From positions 1-64,000 of the forward strand of contig CAKTIO010000008.1 of NCBI GenBank assembly GCA_934565855.1: a stretch of 64,000 nucleotides of DNA, given 5' to 3'. The notes under the pieces are model-generated. The model did no database searches, had not been told where the DNA came from, and worked only from the letters and a program-made list of their open reading frames with translations. The position numbers and the translations under genes are program-made. The stretch comes from an uncultured Dysosmobacter sp. GTDB taxonomy: Bacteria; Bacillota; Clostridia; Oscillospirales; Oscillospiraceae. Positions 9,408 through 17,763 of the stretch are shown here, piece by piece; position 1 is the first letter of the stretch, and every line of letters begins with the position of its first letter.

Positions 9408-9483
9408 GCGGGCATAGCTCATCTGGTAGAGCGCCACCTTGCCAAGGTGGAGGTAGCGAGTTCGAGCCTCGTTGCCCGCTCCA
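9408..9483 (+). tRNA. tRNA-Gly (GCC)
   Basis: Acceptor GCGGGCA pairs with TGCCCGC, then T and an encoded CCA. Anticodon loop TTGCCAA lies between CCACC and GGTGG. It is a single-gene unit between a consensus promoter and a terminator. Confidence 0.95.
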
Positions 9484-9486
9484 TGT

Positions 9487-9524
9487 GAAACAGGACATCC
9501 GGTTGGATGTCCTGTTTCTTTTTA
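9487..9524 (+). terminator. terminator of tRNA-Gly
   Basis: Stem GAAACAGGACATCC / GGATGTCCTGTTTC with a four-base loop, followed by TTTTT. Confidence 0.93.
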
Positions 9525-9553
9525 TCTGTGATTTTTGGGAAAACCATTTTCGG

Positions 9554-9682
9554 TCAAACTGTTGGCGCGGTCTTTTCCATATTTTCCGGCAGAGCGAAGC
9601 GGATGATCTCATCCGCTTCGCTCTGCTTCAGCTTGCCCTGTCTGATCTGTCCCCGGCAGAAGATCTGGACATACAGCTCCTT
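9554..9682 (-). other. shifted-frame tail of the M56 gene, containing a 17-bp-arm hairpin
   Basis: After the stop of the M56 gene, the neighbouring frame stays open to 9554 and reads like a protein tail (KELYVQ, then GKLKQSEADEIIRF), of a type often seen at the end of secreted or sensor proteins. Removing one base at the TAAG just before it would join the frames. The same stretch holds arms of 17 bases (9590-9606 and 9609-9625, CAGAGCGAAGCGGATGA and its complement), separated by two bases, with no T-run after it. Confidence 0.5.
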
Positions 9683-11339
9683 ACTTACCCGCAGACGATG
9701 TTCCCATTGCCACATCAGAGGGATCATAGCGCACCAGCTCATCATCCCGCCCATCCACGGTTTTGGAGTACAGAATGCCGTTTTTGATATCTTCGAGCAT
9801 GCTCTCGTACAGGGCGATGGTTTCGTCAATCTTCTCCTGGGTCCAGACAAATTCCCCGCTATCGCTGGTCCAGCCCTTTTCCCCAAGCATACTCTGGAGC
9901 TGTACCTTCTCGTTTTCCAACCACACCTTATATTCATCATACGTCCACCATTCGATATCCGGCGTGGGGAAGCGGGCTTCAAACTCCGCGTCTGTCATCG
10001 GTTCAAAGGTCCTGCCATCGTCAAAGCTGTAATAGGTTCTGCCATCCGCCGGGTCAACATAGGACATCAGCGTTTCCTCCCGAACAGTGCTGGCAGCATT
10101 CATATGCTTATCCAGCTGCTCCTGAAACTGCTTTTTGGTCATGGAGGTCAGCCCGGAAATTCTGCCGTCCCCGCTGCGCTTTACCGCGAGATAAGCATTG
10201 TCCGCGGAAGCGTCATTGGTGTAAATGCTGCCGTTGTCGTCATAAATTCCGGCAACACATTTTCCTTGATAGTACCAGCTGTTCTTCTGATAGGTAAGTC
10301 CCACGGCAAGATACTCCGCATCCGGCTGCATACCGGTGCTGCCCTCTATTGCCTGCGGAGCTTCTTCGTTGATGATCTCACCGCCAGAGCTCTCATTCCT
10401 GGCAGAGGTGGCAAAAACTGTTACCGTCCCGGCGATCAGTGCCGCCGCCAGCATGATAGAAGCAATGGTTGTCTTTTTTGTTTTCATAATTGCTGTGATC
10501 CTTTCTTCAACGGCGTTTCCGCTGAAATGACTGCAAAGGGGCGAGGAACCACTTCTTGTTTCTTCCATGCGGATCAGGGCTCTCGCATAAGAGGCTCTTG
10601 CACCGCTGCCGAACCGATGAACAACGGCTTCATCACAGGACAGCTCTATATCCCGGTTTGCCAGAACGTACATTGCCCATACCAGAGGATTGAACCAATG
10701 CACGCAGACAGCTGCGGTCAGCAAGAGTTTGAAAACCGTATCAAACCGTTGGATATGCACCCATTCATGCTCCAAGACATAACGGAGCGTACTCTCGTCC
10801 TCCCAGTCCGTTTTTTTCGGCATCAGAATGACCGGACGTCCCACGCCGAAGGTCAGCGGTGAGGAAATGCGGTCGGACTGCCGGATGGAAACGGTGCGCC
10901 GCAGCGGATGGGACCGCAGCCACTGCCGGGATACGCTGTTGTCCACCGGCAGGGACATCTGAAATTCCTGATAGCATTTCCAATAGGTCACGGCAAAGGC
11001 GGCGGCAAAGAGCAGCACTCCCACCACCCAAGCAGCGCCCCACACGGAAACACTTCCCCCGGAGACAGAGCCGGACTGCGGCAAAGCCACGGCGGCTTGC
11101 CCCGCCGGGACAGCAGGGAGCCCTGCGGCGGGAGCATTGACCTGTGACGGCTGCCGTGCCCACAGAGAATAGATGCTCATGCCCGAGGAAAGGGAAAACG
11201 GTACCAGCAGCCGAAGCAGCGCAGCACCCCAAAGCACCGGAAACGTCCCTTTCGGCACCCGGTTCATTGCTATGGCGCGGAGAACCATGATCGCCAGAAT
11301 CATCACAGCTCCCGCAGTGCTCATTTGCAGGAAACTCAT
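9681..11339 (-). CDS. M56 family (BlaR1/MecR1-like) membrane metallopeptidase
   Basis: 552 residues. N-terminal membrane segments surround a gluzincin site HEWVH (H191, E192, H195), and a further segment near AAALIAGTVTVFA leads to a long extracellular C-terminal region. In BlaR1/MecR1 systems the outer part senses a ligand and the peptidase inactivates the BlaI-type repressor. Here the sensor part is not a penicillin-binding domain, so the ligand is unknown. GAGG lies eight bases before ATG 11339, ten bases after the blaI-type stop, so the two form one operon. The C-terminal end may be truncated by a frameshift. Confidence 0.85.
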   Translation of the reverse strand: MSFLQMSTAGAVMILAIMVLRAIAMNRVPKGTFPVLWGAALLRLLVPFSLSSGMSIYSLWARQPSQVNAPAAGLPAVPAGQAAVALPQSGSVSGGSVSVWGAAWVVGVLLFAAAFAVTYWKCYQEFQMSLPVDNSVSRQWLRSHPLRRTVSIRQSDRISSPLTFGVGRPVILMPKKTDWEDESTLRYVLEHEWVHIQRFDTVFKLLLTAAVCVHWFNPLVWAMYVLANRDIELSCDEAVVHRFGSGARASYARALIRMEETRSGSSPLCSHFSGNAVEERITAIMKTKKTTIASIMLAAALIAGTVTVFATSARNESSGGEIINEEAPQAIEGSTGMQPDAEYLAVGLTYQKNSWYYQGKCVAGIYDDNGSIYTNDASADNAYLAVKRSGDGRISGLTSMTKKQFQEQLDKHMNAASTVREETLMSYVDPADGRTYYSFDDGRTFEPMTDAEFEARFPTPDIEWWTYDEYKVWLENEKVQLQSMLGEKGWTSDSGEFVWTQEKIDETIALYESMLEDIKNGILYSKTVDGRDDELVRYDPSDVAMGTSSAGK

Positions 11340-11349
11340 GGCAGGTACC

Positions 11350-11709
11350 TCATTCCAGCTCTCCAACGATCTGCTTCAGCTTTTCGATCTGCTGGGCAGA
11401 GAGCTTTTTTCTGCCCAGCAGCGCCGCAAACAGCTTGTCGGCACTGCCATCGTAGATCCTGTTGATCAACTCGTCTGTCTCCGCCTCCTGCACGGCGGAC
11501 TTGGGGAGCAAGGCATGACACAGGAAGCCCGGTTCACTGCGCTGGATGGCTCCCTTTTTTATACAGCGCTTGATGAGGGTATAGGTCGTGTTCACATTCC
11601 AGCCCACCTCATCCGTCAGTTCTCTGGCGATCTCCTTTGCGGGTCTGTCTCCCTCTCTCCAGAGAACATCCATCACCTTCAGCTCCGAATCAAATAATTT
11701 GATGTCCAT
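11350..11709 (-). CDS. BlaI/MecI/CopY family transcriptional repressor
   Basis: 119-residue winged-helix regulator of the penicillinase-repressor family, with the typical LWREGDRPAKEIARELT helix-turn-helix and NTTYTLIKRCIKKG wing. Family members bind operators as dimers and are inactivated by the M56 partner encoded next. ATG 11709 is preceded by AAAGGGAG. Three matching operators cover its promoter, which points to autorepression of the repressor/peptidase operon. Confidence 0.92.
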   Translation of the reverse strand: MDIKLFDSELKVMDVLWREGDRPAKEIARELTDEVGWNVNTTYTLIKRCIKKGAIQRSEPGFLCHALLPKSAVQEAETDELINRIYDGSADKLFAALLGRKKLSAQQIEKLKQIVGELE

Positions 11710-11725
11710 ATGCAAGCTCCCTTTC

Positions 11726-11799
11726 ATAAGACTACAGTAGTATCTATGTGCGTATACTACCACAGTCTTATTTTAAAGTCAATACTACCACGGTCGTAT
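11726..11799 (-). promoter_or_regulatory. promoter with three 18-bp BlaI-type operators, 28 bp apart
   Basis: Three 18-bp dyads fit ATACTACYRYRGTCKTAT: 11726-11743 (minus orientation), 11754-11771 and 11782-11799. Starts are exactly 28 bp apart. The minus-strand promoter is TTGACT (11777-11782), 17 bases, TAGTAT (11754-11759), so the -10 box lies inside the middle operator and the -35 box touches the distal one. ACTAC-type half-sites are the known BlaI/MecI signature. Confidence 0.85.
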
Positions 11800-11854
11800 A
11801 AATATATTTTTGTCCAGCCTTCAGGCTTGCATTTTTCCGCAAATGGCGGTATGC

Positions 11855-11878
11855 TGTCAACATCTTACATTGTTGACA
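11855..11878. promoter_or_regulatory. inverted repeat upstream of the pnuC-type gene
   Basis: TGTCAACA, eight bases, TGTTGACA: perfect 8-bp arms. The right arm contains TTGACA, and CATGAT follows at 19 bases, a weak possible promoter. The dyad may be an operator or a hairpin. Between it and the start codon a weak stem CCAAT/ATTGG (11926-11946) precedes six T residues and could act as an attenuator. Confidence 0.5.
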
Positions 11879-11997
11879 TCTGATGATTTAGGGAGCGCAT
11901 GATGATTTTAAACGGCAGAAGCATTCCAATTTTGGACCCCCATTGGGCTTTTTTGATTTAAAATTTCATATTTTTATCAAAGGAGCTTCGTTTTATC

Positions 11998-12681
11998 ATG
12001 AGCAATCCCTTTCAAGCGTTGACCCGGCGGGAACGGATGCTGTGGCTGGGGTCCCTGCTGGTCATTCTCGCCGCCAACCTCACCACGGCAGCCCCGGACC
12101 CGCTGACCCTTGTCACCGCGCTGGTGGGCGTCACCTCCCTGAGCCTTGCCGCCAAGGGAAACGTCTGGTCCCAGATCCTGATGATCCTGTTCAGCGTTCT
12201 CTATGGCGTCATTTCCTTCCGCTTCCGTTACTGGGGCGAGATGATGACCTATCTGGGCATGACACTGCCAATGGCGGTATGGTCCACGGTGACATGGCTG
12301 AAAAATCCCTCCAACGGCAGCGGAAGCCCGGTTGCCATCCGCCCGCTGACATTGCGGTGCGCTGCGGCGCTTGCCGTTTGCAGCGCAGTGGTGACAGGGG
12401 TGTTTTTCCGGATTCTCTCCGCTTTAAACACCCCGAATCTTCTTTTCAGCACCGTTTCCATCCTCACCAGCTTTCTTGCCGCCGCCCTGACCATGCTGCG
12501 CTCGTCCTACTACGCCATTGGCTACGCGGCAAACGACCTGGTGCTGATCGTGCTGTGGACATTGGCAGCCGCCAGAAACTCGGTCTATTTCCCGGTGGCA
12601 GTAAACTTCTGCATTTTCTTTCTGAACGACCTGTATGGCTTCTGGTGCTGGAGGCGGCGGGAATGCCCGCAGGCATCCTGA
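11998..12681 (+). CDS. pnuC: PnuC family vitamin/nucleoside transporter
   Basis: 227-residue protein with about seven membrane segments and the PnuC ending NDLYGFWCWRRR; a WxxxF/NxxY-type pattern recurs (FVNFCIFFLNDLYGFW region). PnuC proteins carry nicotinamide riboside by facilitated diffusion; relatives move thiamine (PnuT) or riboflavin (PnuX), and the substrate cannot be told from sequence alone. No TPP or FMN riboswitch is visible upstream. AAAGGAG lies about 12 bases before the ATG. It is a single-gene unit with a terminator behind it. Confidence 0.85.
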   Translation: MSNPFQALTRRERMLWLGSLLVILAANLTTAAPDPLTLVTALVGVTSLSLAAKGNVWSQILMILFSVLYGVISFRFRYWGEMMTYLGMTLPMAVWSTVTWLKNPSNGSGSPVAIRPLTLRCAAALAVCSAVVTGVFFRILSALNTPNLLFSTVSILTSFLAAALTMLRSSYYAIGYAANDLVLIVLWTLAAARNSVYFPVAVNFCIFFLNDLYGFWCWRRRECPQAS

Positions 12682-12708
12682 CACCTGTGCAGCAGCCATA
12701 AAAATAAA

Positions 12709-12746
12709 GGACCCGGTGGGAAATTTTCCCGCCGGGTCTCTTTTTT
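12709..12746 (+). terminator. terminator after pnuC, usable from both sides
   Basis: Stem ACCCGGTGGGAAA / TTTTCCCGCCGGGT followed by CTCTTTTTT on the plus strand. On the minus strand it is followed by TTTATTTTT, so it also serves the ferredoxin gene. Confidence 0.9.
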
Positions 12747-12753
12747 CATCCGG

Positions 12754-12930
12754 TCACTCCTCGGTGATGGCAGAAACAGGACATTGCTCCATTGCCTCCC
12801 GCGCCTGCGCCGGGTCCTCTGGCTGGCGGATAACCTCCGCCACACCAGCGTCCGACAGCTGGAAGGTCTCCGGAGCCAGTGAGGTACACAGCCCGCAGCC
12901 AATACAGGCATCGCTGACATGAAACGCCAT
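12754..12930 (-). CDS. small single-cluster ferredoxin
   Basis: 58 residues with CIGCGLC near the N-terminus and a distant CP (EQCPVSAI), the pattern of a single [4Fe-4S] ferredoxin. It should be a soluble electron carrier. AGGGGG precedes ATG 12930. It lies 69 bases downstream of the larger Fe-S protein gene, in the same direction, so both are likely served by the Crp/Fnr-type promoter region. Confidence 0.9.
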   Translation of the reverse strand: MAFHVSDACIGCGLCTSLAPETFQLSDAGVAEVIRQPEDPAQAREAMEQCPVSAITEE

Positions 12931-12999
12931 TGTCAATTCCCCCTGTCTGAAAAATTTTCCTGCCCCATGGCAAGTCCTTTTCAGTATGCCCGCTTTTTC

Positions 13000-13707
13000 T
13001 TACAGCATTCCGCCCAGGAGCCTGCCATCGGTGGAGAGCGTCACCACCTGCCATGGCAAAAGCTTGCCGCTGTTTTGCAGCGCCGTTTTCACCGCATGCT
13101 CGATGCCGCCGCAGCAGGGGACCTCCATGCGCACCACCGTTACGCTGCGGATCTCATTGCAGCGCAGGATCTCCGTCAGCTTTTCGGAATAGTCCACTCC
13201 GTCCAGCTTGGGGCAGCCGATGAGGGTAATCCTGCCGCGGATGAACTTCTCATGGAAGCCCGCATAGGCATAAGCGGAGCAGTCTGCCGCCACCAGCAGG
13301 TCCGCACCGTCAAAATAGGGTGCCTGCACCGGAGCCAGCTTGATCTGCACCGGCCACTGCCGCAGCTGGCTGGGCTGCTGATGAACGCCCTCCGCCGCCG
13401 CAGGAGCCGTCTCCCGGACGATGGCCTGCGCCCGGCTGCCGGGGCAGCCGCCCACAGGCGGGTTTTTGAGAATGGCTTTCCGCGCCTGCACCGCCGCCTC
13501 GTCATAGGCGGCGGCTTCCCGCTCTACAAAGGTGATGGCTCCGGTGGGACAGGTGGGCAGGCAGTCGCCCAGTCCGTCACAGTAGTCGTCCTTCAGCAGC
13601 ATCGCCTTGCCAGCCACCATGCCGATGGCTCCCTCATGGCAGGCAGCGGCGCACGCGCCGCAGCCGTTGCACTTTTTCCGGTCAATTTCAATAATTCTGC
13701 GAATCAT
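13000..13707 (-). CDS. 4Fe-4S binding protein with two N-terminal ferredoxin motifs
   Basis: 235 residues. Two 4Fe-4S motifs lie within residues 13-55 (CNGCGACAAAC and CDGLGDCLPTC). The C-terminal half has scattered cysteines (GCPKLDG, VPCCGGIEHA) and looks like a redox or metal-binding domain. Proteins of this type accompany hybrid-cluster proteins and Crp/Fnr regulators in Clostridia, which suggests a role in redox or nitrosative stress; that is inference. AGGAGG precedes ATG 13707. It diverges from the Crp/Fnr gene. Confidence 0.82.
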   Translation of the reverse strand: MIRRIIEIDRKKCNGCGACAAACHEGAIGMVAGKAMLLKDDYCDGLGDCLPTCPTGAITFVEREAAAYDEAAVQARKAILKNPPVGGCPGSRAQAIVRETAPAAAEGVHQQPSQLRQWPVQIKLAPVQAPYFDGADLLVAADCSAYAYAGFHEKFIRGRITLIGCPKLDGVDYSEKLTEILRCNEIRSVTVVRMEVPCCGGIEHAVKTALQNSGKLLPWQVVTLSTDGRLLGGML

Positions 13708-13728
13708 ATGGGGATTCCTCCTGTTTGT

Positions 13729-13787
13729 TTGACTTTCTGGACATAGTATCCTACAATGAGATCAAAAAGTATGTTGGATTTCCAACA
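13729..13787 (+). promoter_or_regulatory. Crp/Fnr gene promoter with perfect inverted repeat
   Basis: Promoter TTGACT (13729-13734), 17 bases, TACAAT (13752-13757). A perfect dyad TGTTGGATTTCCAACA lies at 13772-13787, just past the expected start of transcription. Its position fits autorepression and possibly control of the divergent Fe-S genes. Confidence 0.7.
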
Positions 13788-13803
13788 GAATGGAGAAAAT
13801 GCC

Positions 13804-14487
13804 ATGCCAGATCCTGCCAAGCTCTCCCCCCTCCTGAAGCGCTGCCCCCTGTTCGCCCATCTCAGCGACAGGGACCTTTCCGCCCTCCTTGCCCGCCTGT
13901 CCCCCCGGGAGCAGCGCTTCCGTCAGGGAGAATTTCTGCTGCGCCAGGGCGATGCCGTACCGTCTCTGGGCTTGATCCTCAGCGGCTCCGCCCACATTCT
14001 GCGGGAGGATTTCTGGGGCAACCGGAACCTCATTGCGGTGGTGTCTCCCGGACAGCTGTTCGGCGAGGCATATGCCTGCGCGGGCGCACCTGCCGGGGTG
14101 GGCGTACAGGCGGCGGCAGACACCGCCGCGTGGTTTCTGGACGTGCGGACGCTGCTCTCCCTTCAGCCGGACACCGCCCCCTTCGCCGCGCCGCTGCTGG
14201 GCAACCTGCTGACCATCACCGCCCGGAAAAACCTGCTGCTCAACGACCACCTTGCCCATGTAACCCAGCGCACCACCCGGGAAAAGCTGCTGTCCTATCT
14301 CTCCCGGGAATCCGTCCGGCAGCACAGCGCCGACTTTTATATTCCCTTTGACCGCCAGCAGCTGGCGGACTATCTGGCGGTGGACCGCAGTGCCCTGTCC
14401 ACTGAGCTGGGGCGGCTGCGGGACGCGGGACGCCTGACCTTTCACAAAAACCATTTCGTCCTGCTGCACCCGGAACCCTCCCTGTGA
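13804..14487 (+). CDS. Crp/Fnr family transcriptional regulator
   Basis: 227 residues: cyclic-nucleotide-binding fold (residues about 10-125, with FRQGEFLLRQGD and GQLFGEA), then a winged helix (RQQLADYLAVDRSALSTELGRLRDAG). The N-terminal cysteines of true FNR are missing, so it does not look like an oxygen-sensing Fe-S form; the effector is unknown. ATG 13804 with GGAG upstream is preferred over in-frame ATGs that overlap the promoter. It is divergent from two Fe-S protein genes, the arrangement expected for a local regulator. Confidence 0.88.
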   Translation: MPDPAKLSPLLKRCPLFAHLSDRDLSALLARLSPREQRFRQGEFLLRQGDAVPSLGLILSGSAHILREDFWGNRNLIAVVSPGQLFGEAYACAGAPAGVGVQAAADTAAWFLDVRTLLSLQPDTAPFAAPLLGNLLTITARKNLLLNDHLAHVTQRTTREKLLSYLSRESVRQHSADFYIPFDRQQLADYLAVDRSALSTELGRLRDAGRLTFHKNHFVLLHPEPSL

Positions 14488-14657
14488 CGCGGCTTGCCAA
14501 AATCCGTACTTTTGGGACGGTTTCCCATTTTTTTGTTGCCGCTTTGTCATTTACTTGCCCTGAAAAGTGTGCTATCCTGAAAAGAGTTTCCGCCCTGCCG
14601 CACTGCGGCAGGCATCCGATTTTTTCTGGCTAAGGCGATTCAATCTGGAGGCACAAC

Positions 14658-17600
14658 ATGAAACAATTCCTTCGCAAATCCCTATCCCTGTTCCTGTCCG
14701 CCCTGCTCTCCGCATCCGTGCTGGCGCTGCCCGCCGCCGCGTCGGACGCGCTGGGTGAGGACCTGACGTCGCAGGACACGCTGGTCCACGAATCCACGGT
14801 GCTGTCTACCAACGTGTTCTGGAGCACCGCCTATTCCGACCTACGGACGGAAAACCTGATTACATACGTCCCCAACGAAGCCGTGACGCCCATCGTCACC
14901 TATGGCTCCAGCCTGACCAGCTGCAGCACCGTCGGCTCGATGGCAAAAACGCTGGAGGGGCAGGGCTACCGTGTGGTCGCCGGCATCAACGGCGACTTTT
15001 ACAACACGTCTACGGGACTGCCCATCGGTCTGGTGGTCTCCCAGGGCGAGGTGAAAAGCTCGGATGGCGGCTATTACGCCATCGGCTTTCATGAGGACGG
15101 CTCCGCCGTGCTGGGACGACCCACGCTGAGCGTTTCCGCCGATCTGGGCTATACCAACGCCGATGGCATCAGCTATGTCCGCACCCTGTCCGGCGTCAAC
15201 AAGGCGCGGGTCACCACCGGCGGCATTTACCTCTATACCTATGATTTCAACTCCCGCCACACCACCGGCAACACCGAACCGGGCGTAGACGTGGTATGCT
15301 CCGTGGTGGACGGCTCCCTGTCCATCGGCGGCAGTGTGACGCTGGAGGTGCAGCAGGTGCTGCATGCCGCCTCCGCCACTGCCATTCAACCGGGTCAGGT
15401 GGTCCTGTCCGTCAATAGCCAGAGCAACAGCTATTATGTAGACGCGCTGGCAAATGAGACAGTGGGCAACCAAATCACCATCTCCGTGCGCGCCGCCAAC
15501 GAAGCATGGAACGGCGTGCAGTACGCCGTGGGCGCACTGTATTCCCTGCTGCAGGACGGTGCCATTGTCTCCGGTCTGCCCAGCGGTGTGAACCCCCGCA
15601 CGGCAGTGGGACAGAAGGCGGATGGCACACTGGTCTTCTACACTATTGACGGACGGCAGTCCGGTCTGTCCATCGGCGCATCAATGGCGCAGGTAGCACA
15701 GCGGCTTCAGGAGCTGGGCTGCGTCACCGCCCTGTGTCTGGATGGCGGCGGCTCCACCACCCTGACCGTGACCCGCCCTGACGCCACCTCCGCCACCACG
15801 GTGAACAGCCCCTCCGGCGGCACCCAGCGGGCGGTATCCAACCAGCTGTTTCTGGTGGCGTCCAACGAACCCACCGGCGTGCTGGACCACTTCTACGTCA
15901 AGGCGGACAATCCCTATGTGCTGGCGGGCAGCCAGGTGCAGCTTGCCGTTTCCGCTATGGACACCAACTACATTCCCATGTCCGGCACAGACTACTCTCT
16001 GGACACCACTGGAGGGACCCTGACCTCTGTCAACGGCAGCGATGTGCTGGTAACGCCCGCCTCCGGCGGTGACGTCACTGTGACTGCCAGCCACGGGGGA
16101 CGCAGCGGCTCTGCCACCATCCATGCCATCTCCACGCCGGATTCCATTGCCGTGAAGAATGGCAATTCCACCGTCACCACCCTGTCCATGACGCCGGGCA
16201 GCAGTCTGACACTGAAGCCCACCGCCGTTTACCGCCACCAGTCCCTGAAGGCGGACGCAGGTGCGTTCACCTGGTCCCTCAGCGGCAGCATCGGCACGGT
16301 GGACGCCAACGGCACCATCACCGCCACCACCCCCGGCACCGGAACGCTGACCGTTTCCGCTGGAGGTAAGACCGCCACAGTCCAGATCCAGGTGGGCAAA
16401 ATTGCCCTGAGTACCGTGGAGGACTTTGAGGGAACGCTGCCTGCCGTGGCGTCCTACAGCTACGGCGCAGCACTGTCTGCCAATTCCAACGCCGCCTATG
16501 TCCAGTACGGCAGAATGTCCGGCAAGGTGGACTACACCCTTGGCTCTGACGGCGCCGCCCATCTGATTTTTGCGGAGCCCTATGCCATCAGCAGCGCCTA
16601 TACCCTGCTGAACGTCTGGGTCTACGGTGATGGCTCCGGCAACACCCTGTCCCTGCTGACCTCCAACGGCTCTACCACAGAGACCACGGAGATCGCTCCC
16701 CTGAGCTTTACCGGCTATCAGCTGTTCTCCGTGGCGCTGCCCACCGGCACCGCCGCCATCAACGGCTTCCAGGTCTCCGGCTCCGCCCAGTACCTTTATG
16801 ATGAGGAGACGGGAGAGACCACCATCAGCTATCCCGCCGCCTCCGGAACCATTTATCTGGACCAGCTGGTGGCTTCCTACAACGGCATTCAGGACACTGC
16901 CGCCCCCACCGTTCACGCCCAGCTGAACACCAGCAGCTGGACCGTAACGGCAACGGTTGCCGATGCGGTGGACGGTATTCCTGACCGCAGCCACATTGCT
17001 GTGACCTACAGCAGCGGCTCCACCAAGAGTGCTGCCGCCAATTACACCTACGATGCCGCCTCCGGCAAGGTCACGGTCATCCTGCCCAGCGTGGGCGATA
17101 CCCACGATGCCATGCGCGTCACCATCCTTGCCAAGGACCGCTCCGGCAACATCGGACGCGCCTCGGTGGATATCGACGCCAAGGGGACCGCGCACAAATT
17201 CAACGACATTGACGGATACTGGGCAGCTACCTATGTGGACTTCCTGTACCAGTCCGGCATCACCACCGGCTATACGGACGGTACCTTCCGCCCCAACCAG
17301 AACATCACCCGGCAGCAGTTTGCCGCCATGCTGTTCCGCTATCTGGGACTGAATGAGGACCGTTACGCCAGCATGACCCTGCCCTTCGCCGATGCGGACC
17401 AAATCAGCGGCTACGCGCAAACCGCCGTGAAGGCGCTGTATTCCATCGGCATCATCAGCGGCACAGAGAAAAACGGGCAGCTGTACTTCAACCCCAACAG
17501 CTCTCTGACCCGGGCGCAGGCAGCCGCCATGATCGGGCGCACCCAGGAAAAGGGCTATGCCTCCGCTCCCCTGAGCTTTACGGATTCCAGCGCCATTCCC

Positions 17601-17732
17601 GCTTATGCCGCCTACTATATTCAGACCATGACGGCACAGGGCGTAATCGGCGGCTACAGTGACGGCTCCTTCCGTCCCGGCGCCAACATCACCCGCGGAC
17701 AGATGGCGAAGATCCTGTATAACCTGCTGTAA
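14658..17732 (+). CDS. SLH-anchored phosphodiester glycosidase family protein
   Basis: 1024 residues. Signal peptide to about residue 29 (ending LPAAAS). A phosphodiester glycosidase (NAGPA) domain covers roughly 70-400, with GINGDFYNTSTGLPIG, DGRQSG and LDGGGSTT. The middle holds Ig-like repeats (about 405-570 and 750-845) and a carbohydrate-binding-like region. Three SLH domains fill about 848-1024. NAGPA proteins cleave phosphodiester-linked N-acetylglucosamine or similar sugars, so a role in cell-wall polymer or surface glycan trimming is plausible. SLH domains anchor it to secondary wall polymers. GGAGG precedes the ATG. Confidence 0.88.
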   Translation: MKQFLRKSLSLFLSALLSASVLALPAAASDALGEDLTSQDTLVHESTVLSTNVFWSTAYSDLRTENLITYVPNEAVTPIVTYGSSLTSCSTVGSMAKTLEGQGYRVVAGINGDFYNTSTGLPIGLVVSQGEVKSSDGGYYAIGFHEDGSAVLGRPTLSVSADLGYTNADGISYVRTLSGVNKARVTTGGIYLYTYDFNSRHTTGNTEPGVDVVCSVVDGSLSIGGSVTLEVQQVLHAASATAIQPGQVVLSVNSQSNSYYVDALANETVGNQITISVRAANEAWNGVQYAVGALYSLLQDGAIVSGLPSGVNPRTAVGQKADGTLVFYTIDGRQSGLSIGASMAQVAQRLQELGCVTALCLDGGGSTTLTVTRPDATSATTVNSPSGGTQRAVSNQLFLVASNEPTGVLDHFYVKADNPYVLAGSQVQLAVSAMDTNYIPMSGTDYSLDTTGGTLTSVNGSDVLVTPASGGDVTVTASHGGRSGSATIHAISTPDSIAVKNGNSTVTTLSMTPGSSLTLKPTAVYRHQSLKADAGAFTWSLSGSIGTVDANGTITATTPGTGTLTVSAGGKTATVQIQVGKIALSTVEDFEGTLPAVASYSYGAALSANSNAAYVQYGRMSGKVDYTLGSDGAAHLIFAEPYAISSAYTLLNVWVYGDGSGNTLSLLTSNGSTTETTEIAPLSFTGYQLFSVALPTGTAAINGFQVSGSAQYLYDEETGETTISYPAASGTIYLDQLVASYNGIQDTAAPTVHAQLNTSSWTVTATVADAVDGIPDRSHIAVTYSSGSTKSAAANYTYDAASGKVTVILPSVGDTHDAMRVTILAKDRSGNIGRASVDIDAKGTAHKFNDIDGYWAATYVDFLYQSGITTGYTDGTFRPNQNITRQQFAAMLFRYLGLNEDRYASMTLPFADADQISGYAQTAVKALYSIGIISGTEKNGQLYFNPNSSLTRAQAAAMIGRTQEKGYASAPLSFTDSSAIPAYAAYYIQTMTAQGVIGGYSDGSFRPGANITRGQMAKILYNLL

Positions 17733-17763
17733 GCACATTTCACCACAGAAAGGAATTTCGCCC

